NCBI GenBank assembly: GCA_964030785.1
Contig: OZ034968.1
Coordinates: 44,702,186-44,766,185, forward strand
From: Siderastrea siderea
Taxonomy: Eukaryota > Cnidaria > Anthozoa > Scleractinia > Rhizangiidae
DNA length: 64,000 nt
Direction: 5' to 3'
The notes under the pieces are model-generated. The model was not told where the DNA came from and made no database searches. It was given only the letters and a program-made list of their open reading frames with translations. Of the stretch, positions 37,901-52,900 are shown one piece after another (the stretch's first letter is position 1; each line of letters opens with the position of its first letter). The position numbers and the translations under genes were made by a program.

Positions 37901-40900
37901 TTATTTTTCAGTGCATTTACTATTACTAGGCAAAAACTAAGGTTGAAAATGTTTTAGTGATTGACTTCAAAACAAACATATAGAATTTTTTTGTTCTTGT
38001 ATATTTTGTTTGCCATACACCACAGTTTAAGACGCTGGTATTTTCTTTTCGAAGCGAAAGCTGGATCGTGCAAAATTTCAATTTTACTGTTTTCGAGGAT
38101 TTGTGTTTATCGTTGTCATGGAAATATCGATTTTTACAAAATGCAAACCACGCTAAAGTTCAATCCAAAACCAACAAGTATTGCAAATTTCACGTTGAGT
38201 TACCTTTTCCTTATACAATCATTTATTTCGCCAAAACAGAACAAAACAAACAAAACGAATACCTACCTGAAAACCCAGTTACATTGCTGTTACAGAAGCC
38301 TCATATCATCGTTCAGTTCAAAAAATTTTCTCTAGGAGATGACACTAAAATTCAAACAACGGATGTGAGAAAAGCAAGCTTTTTCTCTTTCGCGGAGCAA
38401 TTTACAATTTTCAACCCAGTATAGAGTCAGACAACTGACTGAGGAAGAATGTACCACACTCAATGCTTTGAATTGTTCTTTTCTCTTTAGATTCTATACT
38501 AATAGTCAAGGACATGTCTAGTATCTGTGGCAATCACAATACGGAATATTTTGAATGGTTCAATACTCAGCAGTGACTCTTTTCTAGTTTTTAGATATAA
38601 CTTCCACCCTTTGAACACTGAATAATATAGCCAAATGACTTGCGCTATAGACCCATAAGTATATAACAAGGCTGCGGGATTCCATTACGCCACGTCGAGT
38701 TACCTTTTCGTTATACAATCATTTCTTTCGCCAAAACAGAACAAAACAAACAAAACGAATACCTACCTGAAAACCCAGTTACATCACTGTTACAGAAGCC
38801 TCATATCATCGTTCAGATATAAAGATTTTCCTTTAGGAGATGACACTAAAATTCAAACAACAGAGCTGTATATTTAGTGAGTGCGGCTCGCAATGAGATG
38901 AAAGGAAGTACATTTGAATAATCAATTAGGATTTTTCCTCGTTTTCCAAAAAAAGCTCATAATCGTGTGTCGTGGTGTCACGCTGTCATTTACACAGGGG
39001 GGAAGGGGAGAGGAGCGGGGTACAACAGGTATGAGGCGCTGGATTGATAAGTTCATCTCAGACTCACAGGAGAAAACCATCCGCATACCAAGTGTTAGTG
39101 TATTTTTTGGGTAAATTGTTTTACGATATTTTATTGTGTTTTCTTGATAATTTATTCTTGCTAACTGACGTGTTCACTGACATGAAACTGAAGCCTTTTC
39201 TCTCGAAACGGAAGCCTTTTCTCTTGAAACCGAAGCTTTTTCTATTGAAACCGAAGCCTTTTCTATTAAAACTGAAGCCTTTTCTATTAAAACTGAAGCC
39301 TTTTCTGTTCTCTGCGAAGAAAACTGAGAAAAACCAACTTTTCTCTTTCGCTGAACAATGTACATAAACGACAGATAAAAAAGTGAGCGAGAATTTACCA
39401 CATTCAATGCTTTGAATTGGTCAATTGAATTTAATTGTTGTTCTTTTCTCCACACATTCTTTTTGAACGGTCACGGAGAAATCTAGTATCGGTGTCAATC
39501 ATAATACTGAATATTCCGGATGATTAAATATTAAGCATTGGCTCTTTGCTATTTCTTAGATATAACTTCAACCCCCAGAACACTGTCATATATATACATC
39601 TTATTTGATGGTTTAACATATAATACGTGCGGATATTTTGCGAGTTGCGTAGTATTTTTCCGAGCCTCGAAGGGCAATGAGCAATGAGATTTGTTATTCC
39701 ACTTGAAAAAATTACGTCAAAATTTGGCTTTTGCCAGTCCTTCGGCCAGAAAACCCGTGAAACCTGGATTTTGCAGTGCATTACATAATTTTACTGTGTA
39801 ATACCGTGGCATATTTTGCGCGTTCGCTTGACCTTTTATGGTAAAATGGCGCAAGAGTGGAATAATAAAGCGAAATGACTAGCTCCATAGACCTATAATA
39901 CTTGAATATACCAAGGCTGGGTGATTCCACTTACTCCACATCTCGTTACCTTTTTGTTATACAATCATCTATTTCGCCAAAACAGAACGAAACAAACAAA
40001 ACGAATACCTACCTGAAAACCCAGTTACATCGCTGTTACAGAAAGCTCATTTAATCGTCAGATATAAAAATTTTCCTTTAGGAGATGACAATAAAATTCA
40101 AACAACAGAGCTGTATATTTAGTGCGTATAAGATGAAAGGAAGTGCCTTTGAATAATAAGTTACGGTTTTCCCTCGTTTTTCGAAAAAACCTGATAATCA
40201 TGTGACGTGCCACACTATCATTTACACAGGGGGGAGGGGAGAGGGGTGGGTATTGAACAGGAATGTGCTGCTGGATTGATAAGTTCATCTCAGACTCACA
40301 GGAGAAAACCATCCGCACACCGAGTGTTACTGTAATTTTTGGATAAATTTTTTCATGATAAGTTACTGTAACTTCTTGATAACTTATTCTTACCAACTGA
40401 CGTGTTCACTGACATGAAACCGAAGCCTTTTCTCTCGAAACGGAAGCCTTTTCTCTTGAAACCGAAGCCTTTTTCCTTTTCTATCGAAACGGAAGTGTTT
40501 TCTCTTGAAACAACAACAACAACAACAAAATACGCGTAACGACAAACTTCTTACAATACTTAGGACTATTAAATGCTATTCCTATGTCTTGGAAAAAGAC
40601 GCTCAAAGCTAGTAACAACAAAGAAGTTACAAAAAACGGCAGCGAACGTCCGTGATGACAATAGAAAGATGTTTTTAGATGCCTACCTCTGAAGTCAGGC
40701 TCGAAAAAGCAGTTTTTACTACTCAAGAAGTCGCTAGCATTTATGAGCTTCTTTTTAAGCTAACTTTAGATGTCACATTGGAAACGTTTCAATTTAAAAT
40801 CAATCACAACATCTTGTACACAAAAAGCATGCTCTTCAGGGATAGGTTAGCCGAAAATGGCAAATGCAGTCAAACGCTCATACACCTCTTTGTAGAATGT

Positions 40901-43900
40901 CATTACACCGACCAAACTATTCTGGTCCGATTTCTCTTATTGGTGGAATTCCAAAAAAGATGTACAGAATTAGCCGTTGAGAACGCGATAACCTATATGC
41001 CCTTATATACCGCAAAAGAGATCATTTCAAGGCATCAAATATTGTTTACTAGTGGCCAAACTGCACATTAACGTTGCTGCTTAAAATGAAGATCCTTTTT
41101 GTTTTAACGGTTATCGAGTGTTTTCGAAAAATAAGCTCGAAATAGACAAGGAGAAGATCCGAGACCTTGGCGGTTTCTATTTAGAGCACCTAACTATGTA
41201 CTTTTCTGTTTCCTTTAGTTGATTCGGTTTGTAATGCATTTGTAGCTATATCTTAGGTCTTGTAGTTGTTTTTGTTATTATCAGAATGCGGCTGTAAAAT
41301 ATTTGTGGTGGTTAAATAAATTACGGTTTTTAAAAAGTAATTGTTGCCGACATTTCTAGTATCTGTGACAGTCATAATACTGGATATTCTGGATGACTAA
41401 ATATTCAGCAATGGCTGTTTACTATTTCACAGATATGGCTTTCACCCCTTGAATACTGATATCTAACTAAAAGACTTGCACCACACCCATAATAAATATA
41501 CCAAGGCTGGGTAATTGTATTATTCCACATCTAGTTACCTTTTTGTTATACAACCATGCATTTCGCTAAAACAGAACAGAACAAACAAAACGAATACCTA
41601 CCAAAAAACGCAGTTACGTCAGTGTTTTTACAGAACCCTTATGACATCGTTCAGATATAAACATTTTCCTTTCTGAGATGACAATAAAATTCAAACAACA
41701 GAGATGTGTAGTTAGTGAGTGCGTCTCATAATGATGAAAGGAAGTGCATTTGAATAATCAATTGTGGTTTTTCCTCGTTTTCCCAAAAAAGCTGATAAAC
41801 GTGTGCCGTGTCACACTGTCACTTACACGGGGGGGGGGGGAGGGGAGAGGGGCGGGGTAAAACAGGTATGTGGCGCTGGAATTAATGTCAGACTCACAGG
41901 AGAAAACCGTCGACATACCAGGTGTTACTGTATTACTGGGAATTTTTCTCACGATAATTTACTGTGTTTTCTTGATAATTTATTCTTACCAGCTGATGTA
42001 TCCACTGACATGAAACCGAAGCCTTTTCTTCTCTCTGCAAAAGAGAAATCTGAAAACAGCCAGCCTTTTCGGTTTTTCAAAATGTTCAGTCCAGTGTAGA
42101 CGACAGTTAGCAGACTGAGGGAGGATGTACTGAACGCAATGCTTTGAATTGTTCAGTTGAATGAATTAAATTGAATTGAATTGTTGTTCTTTTTTTCACA
42201 CAGTCTTCATAGTCACGGACATATCTCGTATCTGTTTACATATCTCGTATCTGTTCTGAATGATTCATTATTTGGCAATGGCTCTTTACTATTCCATTGT
42301 TATAACGTCTACCCCTTGCACACTGATATACAGCCAAATGACTTGCACCACTGACTCATAATAAATATACCAAGACTGGGTGATTCCATTGTACTTCATA
42401 TCTACCTCTTCATTACACAATCATGTATTTCGCCAAAACAGAAAAAAACAAACACACCGAATACCTACCTAAAACCCAGTTACATCGCTGCCACGTAAGA
42501 CTCACGAGAAAGGTATTACAAAGCGGTCACATTTTCCTTCAGTTATAAATATGGAAGATGGAAATCACACGAAAATTTAAACAATACAGCTGAACAAAGT
42601 GGATAACTGCACTGCGGAAAGGAATTGCTTTGAAAGATCAGTTAGGAAGTTTTCCCGTTTTCCGAGAAAACTGATAATTTGATAATTTGATCACATGGCG
42701 TGATCATCCCATGCTAACATTTACACCTGGGAACCTGAAACCCACCTTACATCGCTGTCTTACAAGGAGTGCACAGATGAAAGAAAGTGCATTTGAATAA
42801 TCAATCAGGGTATAGTAATACTGTAAATAACATTATTGATAATAATTTAATGATTTATAGAGCGCTGTTTACATATGTTGGTCAACAGAAAAATATCTCT
42901 CAATATTGGCCCGTTAGTGATTTTTTAAACTGGAACCTATGAAAGAAATGGGACCCACAAACCCGGTGCAGATCTAGAATTTAGAGAAAGGAGGTTAAAA
43001 GAACGCCTGGCGAAAGCAAGAGAGTCTAGGGATGTCCGGGGGTATGCTCACCAGGAAAATTTTGGAAGTTTAGTCCTCGGAAATGTGATTTCCAGCATGA
43101 GGAGCACATGAAAGTGTTTAGCTGCTACAAATTTAAATAACTTTTTGTCCTAACTAGTTTTTTTTTTTCATTTTTTCGACAATGGTGTTGCACATGGATT
43201 TTTTCATTGTAAAAAATCTGCTAGCAGGATATTTTTGTTTAAACCATTCTCCTCCCTGCAGAAGACAAGTGGTCCGTCCGTCCGTACTGATAAAGAACGC
43301 ACCAATCACGAGAAAGTTGCTAGGAAAGTTTTTTTGCACACAGGAGTCCTAATTAAATACAGATCATCCAGAGTAACTATATATGATTACAGACTATTGT
43401 TCATTCAAGACTTTTTCATTATTCCGAATCATTAAGCTCTAAATTCTTATTTATTTACTGTTTTAACTCGTTATTCGTTATTAGTCATTCCCCTTGCACC
43501 CTCGACACAACATTCGGAAGGTGTCGTGCTCACCCGTGTAGCATGACGCGCAATGAGGGGTGACGATTTTTAATTAATTCGTATACTTCCTCGTGATCAA
43601 CTGTCCAATCAGAAGTTGACAAACCAACTCAAGTCCGGAAGTAAACTTGGATTGGTTTCCTGGTTTCCTCACAACGGGAATGAAATATTCTTAGTCCCAC
43701 TAATGAGATGCAATTTACGGACCGTGAACGCTTCTATACGGACCGTATCTGAAGTTCACGGTCCGTACAAACTGTACGGTCCGTAACAAAGATATCTCCC
43801 TCTCACAACAGGAATGAAATATTCTTAGTCTCACTAATGAGATGCAATTTACGGACCGTGAACTCTTCTATACGGACCGTATCTGAAGTTCACGGTCCGT

Positions 43901-46900
43901 ACAAACTGTACAGTCCGTAACAAAGATATCTCCCTCTCACAACAGGAATGAAATATTCTAAGTCCCACTAATCAGATGCAATTTATGGACCGTGATCTCT
44001 TCTATACGGGCCGTATGTGAAGTTCACGGTCCGTACAAAACTCTACGGACCGAAACCATAGTCTCACGGTCCGTTACAGTGCGGGTGTATTGGACAACCC
44101 TCGAGGAGTTGAGGTGGTGTCTTCATTAAAGCCACACTATCTCTCTCTGTTCTGTCCATGAGCTATAGGAAACGTGAAGATCGAGGTCTCACCGAAACAG
44201 CGCTGAAAGATGTCGAAACTTCGTTTAAAATAATCACCATACCTTCAGTTCTGATGTCCTGTGTCTTTGATTTCTACATCATCTTCTGCAAATATCCCTG
44301 TGTCTCCCCAATTCTTCGGTGAATTCGATCGCAGTTGTTTAACCGCCCGCCATTTTTAAAAAAACCACTCATTCCCAGCTCTACGCAGCTTACTAGAAAA
44401 CCCGCCGAAGGCCTTAGAAACACTGGGTGGAAAGTGTTTGGGCGGTTTCTAGGAGATTTCTGCCTTTGGCCAATCGTAGGGCCGATAAGACAATCGCTAT
44501 TGTTTTTCAAATTTGTCTTCAGCTGGTAAGAGCAAAAAGCGTGTTCCAGTCCCCCAACAGAACATAATTTGAATAAAAAAAAATTTAATCCGTTGCACGG
44601 CGACCTTCGATATGTGAAAGTCCGTCGTGCAATCTTCTTACGAGCTTGTAACCATAACATTGGTAAAGATAGCTTACCTACAGTAGTCTCTCTTAAGGGA
44701 TCTTTGGGAGCTGTGTAGAACTGGGAATGAGTGGTTTTTCAAAATGGCGGTTGGTTAAGAAACTGCCATCAAATTCACCGAAGAATCGGGGAGAAACAGG
44801 GATATTTGCAGAAGATGATGTAGACATCAAAGACACAGGACAACAGAGCCCACAGTAAGGTGATAAGTTTAATGAAGTTTCGACATCTTTCAGTGTTGTT
44901 TCCTTGAAACAACTTTCGGGAGACCTCGATCTCCATGTTTCTTATAGCTCATGGTGCAACCACTAAAGTGCCAAATTTGTAATATTTGATAGTCGGGTAG
45001 CCTAAACCATGTTTGTCGCACAACTCTTTGGAGAAATACAAAAGCACAAAACAGTTTCAACCCCACCAGTTTGGTAATTCTTTTGCCAATTCTTTTGTTT
45101 AAAATCATCTTGGATGCAAATCCAATCCATTACCTCAACCTTGAGCCGCGTCTTAAAACCATTCACACGAAATCTTTGCGTCTTATGTAAACCGCGCTGG
45201 TAATACTGGCTCATGTCGCATCTTAAGTGGCTGTCTCCCTAAGATCCTCATAACCCAAATTGGTCACAAAATAGATTTCCTTCAAATCTTGTATGTGAAT
45301 TGTACTTTGTCTGGGTACTTGAAAAACACTTTTCGTTTGGGCTCTAAATGCTTTCTTCGACAGTTTACAAGGGGGGTCCCCTGGTGGACAAAAATGCACA
45401 TTTTATTGGTACAAAAAATGCCAATTTTCAATAACTTTGGTACTCACAACACTTAAAATTTGATGCAGGACAAAATTCTACTGTTGGTTGATAAGTACGG
45501 CTCTTCCTTATCCTTCAGTGTTAATGACATTTCCATGTAGTTGTTTTGAGTAGTTAAACCAGTTCCTTTTAACAACCCAATTTAACAGCTTTAAAAAAAG
45601 TAGGAAAAATGGGTAAACAAAAATACATGTTAACAAAAAGTGAGACCTCGTCTAGCAAATTCCTTGCAGTCATGGAAAGTTAAAGACTTGGTCTTAATTA
45701 TAATAAAATAAAATCGTGCGGCCAGAGGGTTTAAAGAACGTGGCGCCGCTTTGAAACACCAGCATTTCTTAATTATGCAAATTAGGAACCACAACCTATG
45801 CGTGGAATTTGAGAGCAACTGTGATGCGAGCAATGCTCTTTTACATCAGGAAAACACGAAAATAGTTTCAAACTACAGCAGGACACAAATGTAAACTGGT
45901 AACATTTCGCATATAGCTTTAATTAAAATGTACAGCATTCAAATAGCTCATTAACTATGTTCAATTCACTAGATAAACAAGTTATGAAGTACATGCCACT
46001 CGATGATTGCTAATTGCGCTTTACAAAACAACCTTGATCTAGAACTATTAATCTGACAATAAATCAATAAAAGCAAGTCATATTGCCTATATCACAGCCT
46101 GTGTTTTGCAAACTTATTTAGCGAACACTTAGTGCCTTGCAAAACAATGAAATCGACGAAGGGCATCTTGTTCTGTTTACATTTGCACCCATTACCTCAA
46201 TTATTCTGTCATCTTCGATCAAATATATAGATCCGTGCGTTTCAGAGATCATCTTAGAAGCGTCAAAACAGTTGGTTTTGGGAAAATTCTTTGTTCAAAA
46301 GCCTTCATTTAGACCAAGCTTTCCATGTATTACTTCTCTCGTGTTAAATTTTTCCGGCAGTAGCCGCTGACCAGTAGCTAATGTCAACAAAAAGACCTGT
46401 TGTACTCGCGTTCCTATTTGAATGTATGATCGCTCCCCAATGAAGGGTGAATTCATTTGAAAATAAGGGCTGGAGCTCATGAGGGAAAATTAAAAATTCA
46501 AATTTTTGCCCTTAATTTAGAGCTGTAAGCACAAAAACACAGTGTGCGACGTGGTTGCTATTTTTTTTTTTTTTTTGTATTTTTAGCAAGGTGAAATAAC
46601 GTGATAACTCGGACTTTGGGGGAGCATCTTAACATGTTTGAAAATAAACTTCTAGTTTCATCCAAGCTGTTAAATTCTGGGATCTGACCCTGGCGAAACG
46701 TCAGTATAGCAAAAATATTACTACTTGATAGAAATATCCTCCGTTGAATACATTCTGTTTGGTAAAACAGTTGTGGAGCTTGGTCCATGACGACTTAATG
46801 GTTATGATCCAGTTTGCAGTATGTAGCCCCCAGAACCGCCTGATCGTGGGGTACTGCTCTACCAAATGTGAACCTACGATACCCCAGAAAACGTCTTGTT

Positions 46901-49900
46901 TTGAAATTTCGTCCCGACTTGGTTTTACTGCAATTTCTCTAGATTAGCAGTATACCGCCAAACATAGTGAATGTCACTCCCAGAGGGCATGTACCTAAAC
47001 GCCGGAACGCCGGAACGCCGGAATGCCGTAATGCTAAAACCCCGAACGCCGGAATACTTAAACCCGGAACGCTGGAATTCTTAAACCCTGAACACCGGAA
47101 TACTTAAACCCGAAATGCCGGAATACCTCAACTCTAAATGACGATTTAATATACACAAGATCGCTGAAAAGACAAACAATTAGGGTTAAGCCACGCTACA
47201 TTATTAACGTTACCTTCTAACTCCCGCCAAAACCATTCTCCTCACTATCCCCTCCCCAACCCCCTGCCTTACGTTTTCCCGCCAACCATAATTATTATAA
47301 TTTATTTGATTGCTGGGCTGTTTCGCGCTGGCATCGACATGGAGGACTCTATAGCAAGGTAAGCGTATGCACCTGAAATTTTCTCTTTGACTTAAAACGT
47401 TTAAAGTAACATTTACAAAGTGATAAACTGTTACTCCCTTCCTTTAGTCCCAGCCAAAGTCCAGAGAAAAAGAGGTAAGAAACTGAATCTTAACTAGCCT
47501 GCGGGCAGGTTTTGGCTGGAGTCAGAAGGTAACGTTAATTATGTAGCGTGGCTTAACCTTAATTGTTCGTCTTTTCAGCGATCTTTTGTATATTAAATCG
47601 TCATTTAGAGTTGAAGTATTCTAGCGTTCCCGGTATTAGTATTCCGGCGTTCCAGGTTTAAGTATTCCGGCGTTCCGGCGTTCCGGCGTTCCGGGTTTAA
47701 GTACATGCCCTTCTGGAGTTGATCACAGACTAGCCTGGGTAGTATGAGAACCAGGCTTAATCAGTGGAAGTTACAAGTATCCTCAGATTCTTGCTAGGGA
47801 TTGAATAGCGCGTGAGATACTCGAGCTCGCTCAAAAATTACTCTACTATAAGTTCTTTCTCTACTAGACTACTCTTAATCTAACTGTACAGTAGACGCCC
47901 TTTACCTAGAACAGAAACTCGGTTCCTCTTGAATACTGTTTCCAGTCATTTACTACTGTCATTGCCGAAGGAATTTTTGATTTCCTTGAAACCCTACTTT
48001 ATTTTAAATTAACCCTATAATGGGGGAGGGGGGGGGGGGGGAGTGCACGGACTCTGCCTTTGGGGACTTGAAACTTTTCTATTATTTTTAATGTGTGAAT
48101 AAGCACCGCCAAAATTTTATTGAAAATATTTGTTGGGAACAAATTAGTGTGGTAGGTCAATGTACAGTGAGATTCACGCTGCTAAGGCAATCAAACTTTG
48201 ACAGGCGTGTTCACCTGAAATTGTTTGGTACATTACTGTTTTGACTGAAAACAAAAATTACTTTCTTACTGAAGGTGTCATGCTATTAGATAATTTTAGA
48301 GTTCTTCTATTATTTTTGTTCACTTTTTCGTCAATTGGTTGGCTTTCCGAAGTCTTAGGGAAATCACGAAATCCAATACGGTGGATCCAATTGGAAATTA
48401 TGACATAAATCTGACGTCGTGTGACGTCATCAGTACCCCTTGCCGATCTCAAAGGAGACATTCTTGGACAAAATTCTTGGACATACTTTTGACCCTCTAA
48501 GTTTCATTTACATTGCTTTATTGCTATCGGAGTTTGCTGGAGGCCTGCCCCACAACGGCTTCAGAAGACCAAAGAAGACCCGGTCTAGATAGGGTTAAGG
48601 TTGTCTCTTAACTGCAGCTGATTACTTTCTCAAAACTGAAGGAACCTTTCAAAGCCCCAGAAGTCGAAAACAGGAAGGTTATTTTCAAATCTATGAAGAC
48701 GTGCCCAGCTGTATGAGTTATTTCACTTACCCAAACCATCGTCTTCATTGTGGTTGTGTGCTTGTAGATTAAATTGAGGACAAAAATTTGTTTCTTCTCC
48801 CCATGAGCTCCAACCCTTTTTTTCAAATAAATTCACTATTAATTCGTGAAGGATCATGAATTCAAATTTTAGGGTGCGTTTCTTTGGGAAAATCCGAAAA
48901 CGGATTTGTGATCCCAGATCATATGGATTCTTCGACACCAAAGAAACGCAAAATTCGAAAAAGGATTNNNNNNNNNNNNNNNNNNNNNNNNNNNNNNNNN
49001 NNNNNNNNNNNNNNNNNNNNNNNNNNNNNNNNNNNNNNNNNNNNNNNNNNNNNNNNNNNNNNNNNNNNNNNNNNNNNNNNNNNNNNNNNNNNNNNNNNNN
49101 NNNNNNNNNNNNNNNNNNNNNNNNNNNNNNNNNNNNNNNNNNNNNNNNNNNNNNNNNNNNNNNNNNNTTTTAAGCCTTTTTGGCCACTTGAAGCAGCGAG
49201 AATTATGCCCGCATAATACCCAATATTCAAGAAGAACTTGGGCAAGACAAGGAAGACAAGTACAGCAGGCAAAAGACAAATTAAAAAAGCACAAATGATA
49301 ATAAGAAAGTGATTTCACAAAAATGCAACTTATAGCAAAATACTGATAAATAGAAAGAAAGAAAAGTCCATGAATTTGCACCAAATAGGCAAATAAGCAC
49401 TAATGGGGCAATGCATTGACTTCAAAGTGCTCGCATTTACTCTCAAATCAAAAACGGTAAATCTGGAGAGTCATTTTTACTGAAATTTGGATGACATAGT
49501 GTGTAGATTTTACGGCTTAATTTCAAGCACAATAAGAGCACAATAGATTTGAGTGAGCAGAATTGTGAGAATATTCAAATTGATGGAAGCATAGACTGTA
49601 CATGCAATACATGTAAGCCAATTTACATGTATTGCACTGGCAAGATTTATCCAAGCCTACACTGTAGTTTGTTAGGTGATTACACTTCAGAGAGTGCTTT
49701 GGTTCTTGAACTTTTCAGGTTTTAAATTAATGGTTTGACCTTGACTACATGTATTTAACAACAAAACCTATTATAATTATTATTACTTTATTCACATCAA
49801 TGTACTATAACTTATAATACTGTACCTTCCAATAAATGTAAAGACGTTTTCATCTCCCTGTCCAACTCCAGAGCAGCAAAAAATTTCCTGAAGCATCCCT

Positions 49901-52900
49901 CCCAGCGCTCCTCATACTTGTGAGTTATGTGCCTACTGTATCCTTCTGACGCATCTACACTATCTCCTGTGAGCTGTGCATCTCGGAAATGTACCCAAGT
50001 CCTCCCAGCAGAATCAAAAGTACAATAAACAATAATAAGAACTGTAAACAAAAATAGCCAGTTAAAAACTACTATTGCTCTTGCGATATAGATTTCTGGC
50101 GTTAACTTGCATATTGTGGAGTCCAGAAATATCCATTTAATTCCAATAGACAGCCACAATAACTCGATAATAGAAAGGACAAGACGGACATAAAGCAATT
50201 GAGGAATGAGATTTCTTGGTTCAGTATCCATGATTGAGCCTTTTCCACTCATCCAAGCAATCGATATTTCCATGATATTTGTGGCAAAAAGCAGTGCAAG
50301 ATAACCACCCATGAAGTAGTCTAATGTCTGTTCACAAACGTGTTTATCCAGTTCTTTGGCTTGGTGGAGATGATAAAAGCCATGAAAAATCCCAACAGCT
50401 ACTGACAATATTATCATCCTTTGAAAAAAGGAAATTAAAATAATGATTAGAAAGTTAAAACTAATTTACTCTGGCCACAAACAACCCACATGGCTACAAT
50501 TAGCTGCAAAATTGTTGAGACGCTGACTCGTCCAAAACCCACTCTTGCATACTCAGCATTGCTTCTCTCTCAGGACAGCCACCAATTCCTCCTCTAAAGT
50601 GCTTATAAACTGGCCATCACCCATCACTCAGGGCCATATAAACCTTTGAAGTCTCAAAAACTTCCTAATAAGATGTTTGAGTCAATGAGAATTAAACATG
50701 CTCTGTTCTTCTAACAGAAGGGTAACCTGCACTGTACAAACAGCTCAGCACAGTTCAATGTTGCATAGGATTTTTTTTTAATGAGAACAGTAGCTATGTC
50801 TGTGGAGAATTATGAGCTCAATACCTTGTAAGCAGTCTTTGTGTTCTGCTCCCTGGCAAAAACATTATGCAACTGAAAGCTGTGGACATACTAGTGCATA
50901 ATGTAAAAATGTGATGCAGATGTACATGTACTTTATTGTAGCAAAAGAAAAATCCGAACCCATCAATGCAAAGAACTGACAAAATCCGAACTACAAACAG
51001 AACCAAGAACCCTGATCAATGACTCACAGCCAGGAGTTTCAATAAAATTTGAAGTACACTGCAGGCAGCTGGTTTGAGTAGAGTAGCCGACTGCATCAAC
51101 AAAGTTTGAAAGAAATCTTTCTTTAATTACTTCAATTTAGGGAAAATAGTAGCCGACTTCTTTGAGCGAATTTGTAGACCCTTTTCGTCGGTCGTCAGTG
51201 CTTATTGAAAGCACTGTACTGCCATATTGATAGCAATACTTGGCTTAGTAGAGAGGGCACAACTGATTCGGTTTTTGCTGCTACGATTAGTGGACACAAA
51301 ATTAATTTTCTCTGCTTCTCTACTGCCAAGCTGAAAATCCCCCCTCAAATATGTGGAAAGAGCTCTACCACCAGAACACATGCACCCATTGGAGCCCTAT
51401 TTTTATTTTTAAAAGCACTGCTAGCAGGGTAGTGCTTGTAAAAACTGAAAATGACATCACAAAATTATTCAATTTGTATGCTAAAATCATAATTTACAAG
51501 CTTCAACTTTTTTTCTGTAAATGAATCCCAAGTAAAGCTATTTAAAATATGCAAGTCTATATTTAACTAAAGAAAAACTTCAATTTACAAAAAATCTACA
51601 TGTACAATGTAGTGTTCCATAAAACTGTAGAGTAACTGAGTAAGCTTTACGCCCCCTCGTGTGAGAGATGTTTTCACAGTTCAATTGCTTTACTTGTTAC
51701 AATGATTAATAGATGAATTTTTAAAAGATGCTACATGTAGTTGGTCATGTTCCTTCCAATAAGCGAAAGCCACAAAATAAAGATTATTCCTAAAACAGTT
51801 CCAGAGCCATGCTTAACACATATCAGCTCAGTACGATAGTTTCACATGGAAATTTTCAACCAGAATGTATACAAGAATATGCACAGCAAGTTATGAATCA
51901 ATTGTTAAACACAATAAACATAAGGCATTTCATGTTATACAACTGCTGCTTTTTATTGTTGTTCTATAAAATTAAACTGCATCATGGGCATATTTGAGTT
52001 CTTTAAATACAAGAGCAGGTATCAGTGGGAAAGTTTAATTTACAGGATCAAACATTTTGCACTCAAAGAAAAAGGAAGTCCTTCATTTCTAAAAACAGGA
52101 ATTCTGGAGGAAATAACAGTTTGCTATAAAAAGTTCGGTCACCATTAATAATTTATGAAGTTTAACATAAGTACACAGCAGGTGATTAATACGTGTTTTT
52201 CAAAAGAAAATTTAGTAATAAATGTTTTTATCTGGTAGCTGCAGGATGCAAGAACCATTTAAGTAAAATGCTTTTATTACAGTGCAAACAAGGTTATTTA
52301 CAGCCATAACTGCATTCATGACAACTTTGTTTCATCTGATAAACAGTGTGAGAATTTTCAACATTTTCTTACATTTGCATTGCGACAAAAAATAAACTGT
52401 ATTTTGTTTTAAATGTGATTAAATTGCAAACCACAACAGCAAGAAAATGATAAAATCAACTTATTTCATGAACAAGTTTGCTCCAGTAAGAAGAAAATGA
52501 CATTAATTTATAACTTAGTTAAATACATGTATGAAGGAATTGGACACTGACAAAGGTTTCATTTAGAAGTTGTAAAATATTGATAATTTAAAGCTTACCT
52601 ATAAAAATGCAAAATATAGATAATTATTTCAAGAATTCAGTTTCATGGAAATTAACGAAAGTTATGTCAAACACATTAAAATCATTTGTGTTTAATAGAG
52701 TAAACAAACTCAACACTGTAGTTAGTGACTTAAAAGTAAATCTATGTGTAACTTGCTTTCACATGTACCGGTATATTATTTTGTTTCCTTTAGATCCAAA
52801 TTGCTTACATACTTCCAATTTAACAATTTAGGTCAAAAGACTTAAAAATGTCAGAAGATAACATGAACATTTATCTGTGATTTTTAATGTATGAAGTTCA

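Larger units (their letters stand above)
38197..42500. repeat. Dispersed tandem segmental repeat, about five partial copies
   Basis: GTTACCTTTT(C/T) with TTATACAATCAT and CGCCAAAACAGAAC starts units near 38198, 38699, 39945, 41534 and 42403. Fuller units continue with GGAGATGACA, a G-rich run (near 38995, 40227 and 41829) and GACTCACAGGAGAAAACC. Spacing varies from 0.5 to 1.6 kb because of truncations and the LINE insertion at 40525. No gene besides the LINE relic. Confidence 0.85.

Noticed and set aside
39174..39455. EKASV repeat frame on the minus strand
   Set aside because: Translation of the 21-bp minisatellite inside a non-coding segmental repeat.
40679..41071. Stand-alone 130-codon gene
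   Set aside because: Its sequence is the C-terminal end of LINE ORF2 (FQFKI...HLFVEC) with stops just upstream.
44335..44529. Short coding frames within the 44-kb foldback element
   Set aside because: They span arm and spacer and have no motif; the inverted-repeat structure explains the sequence.
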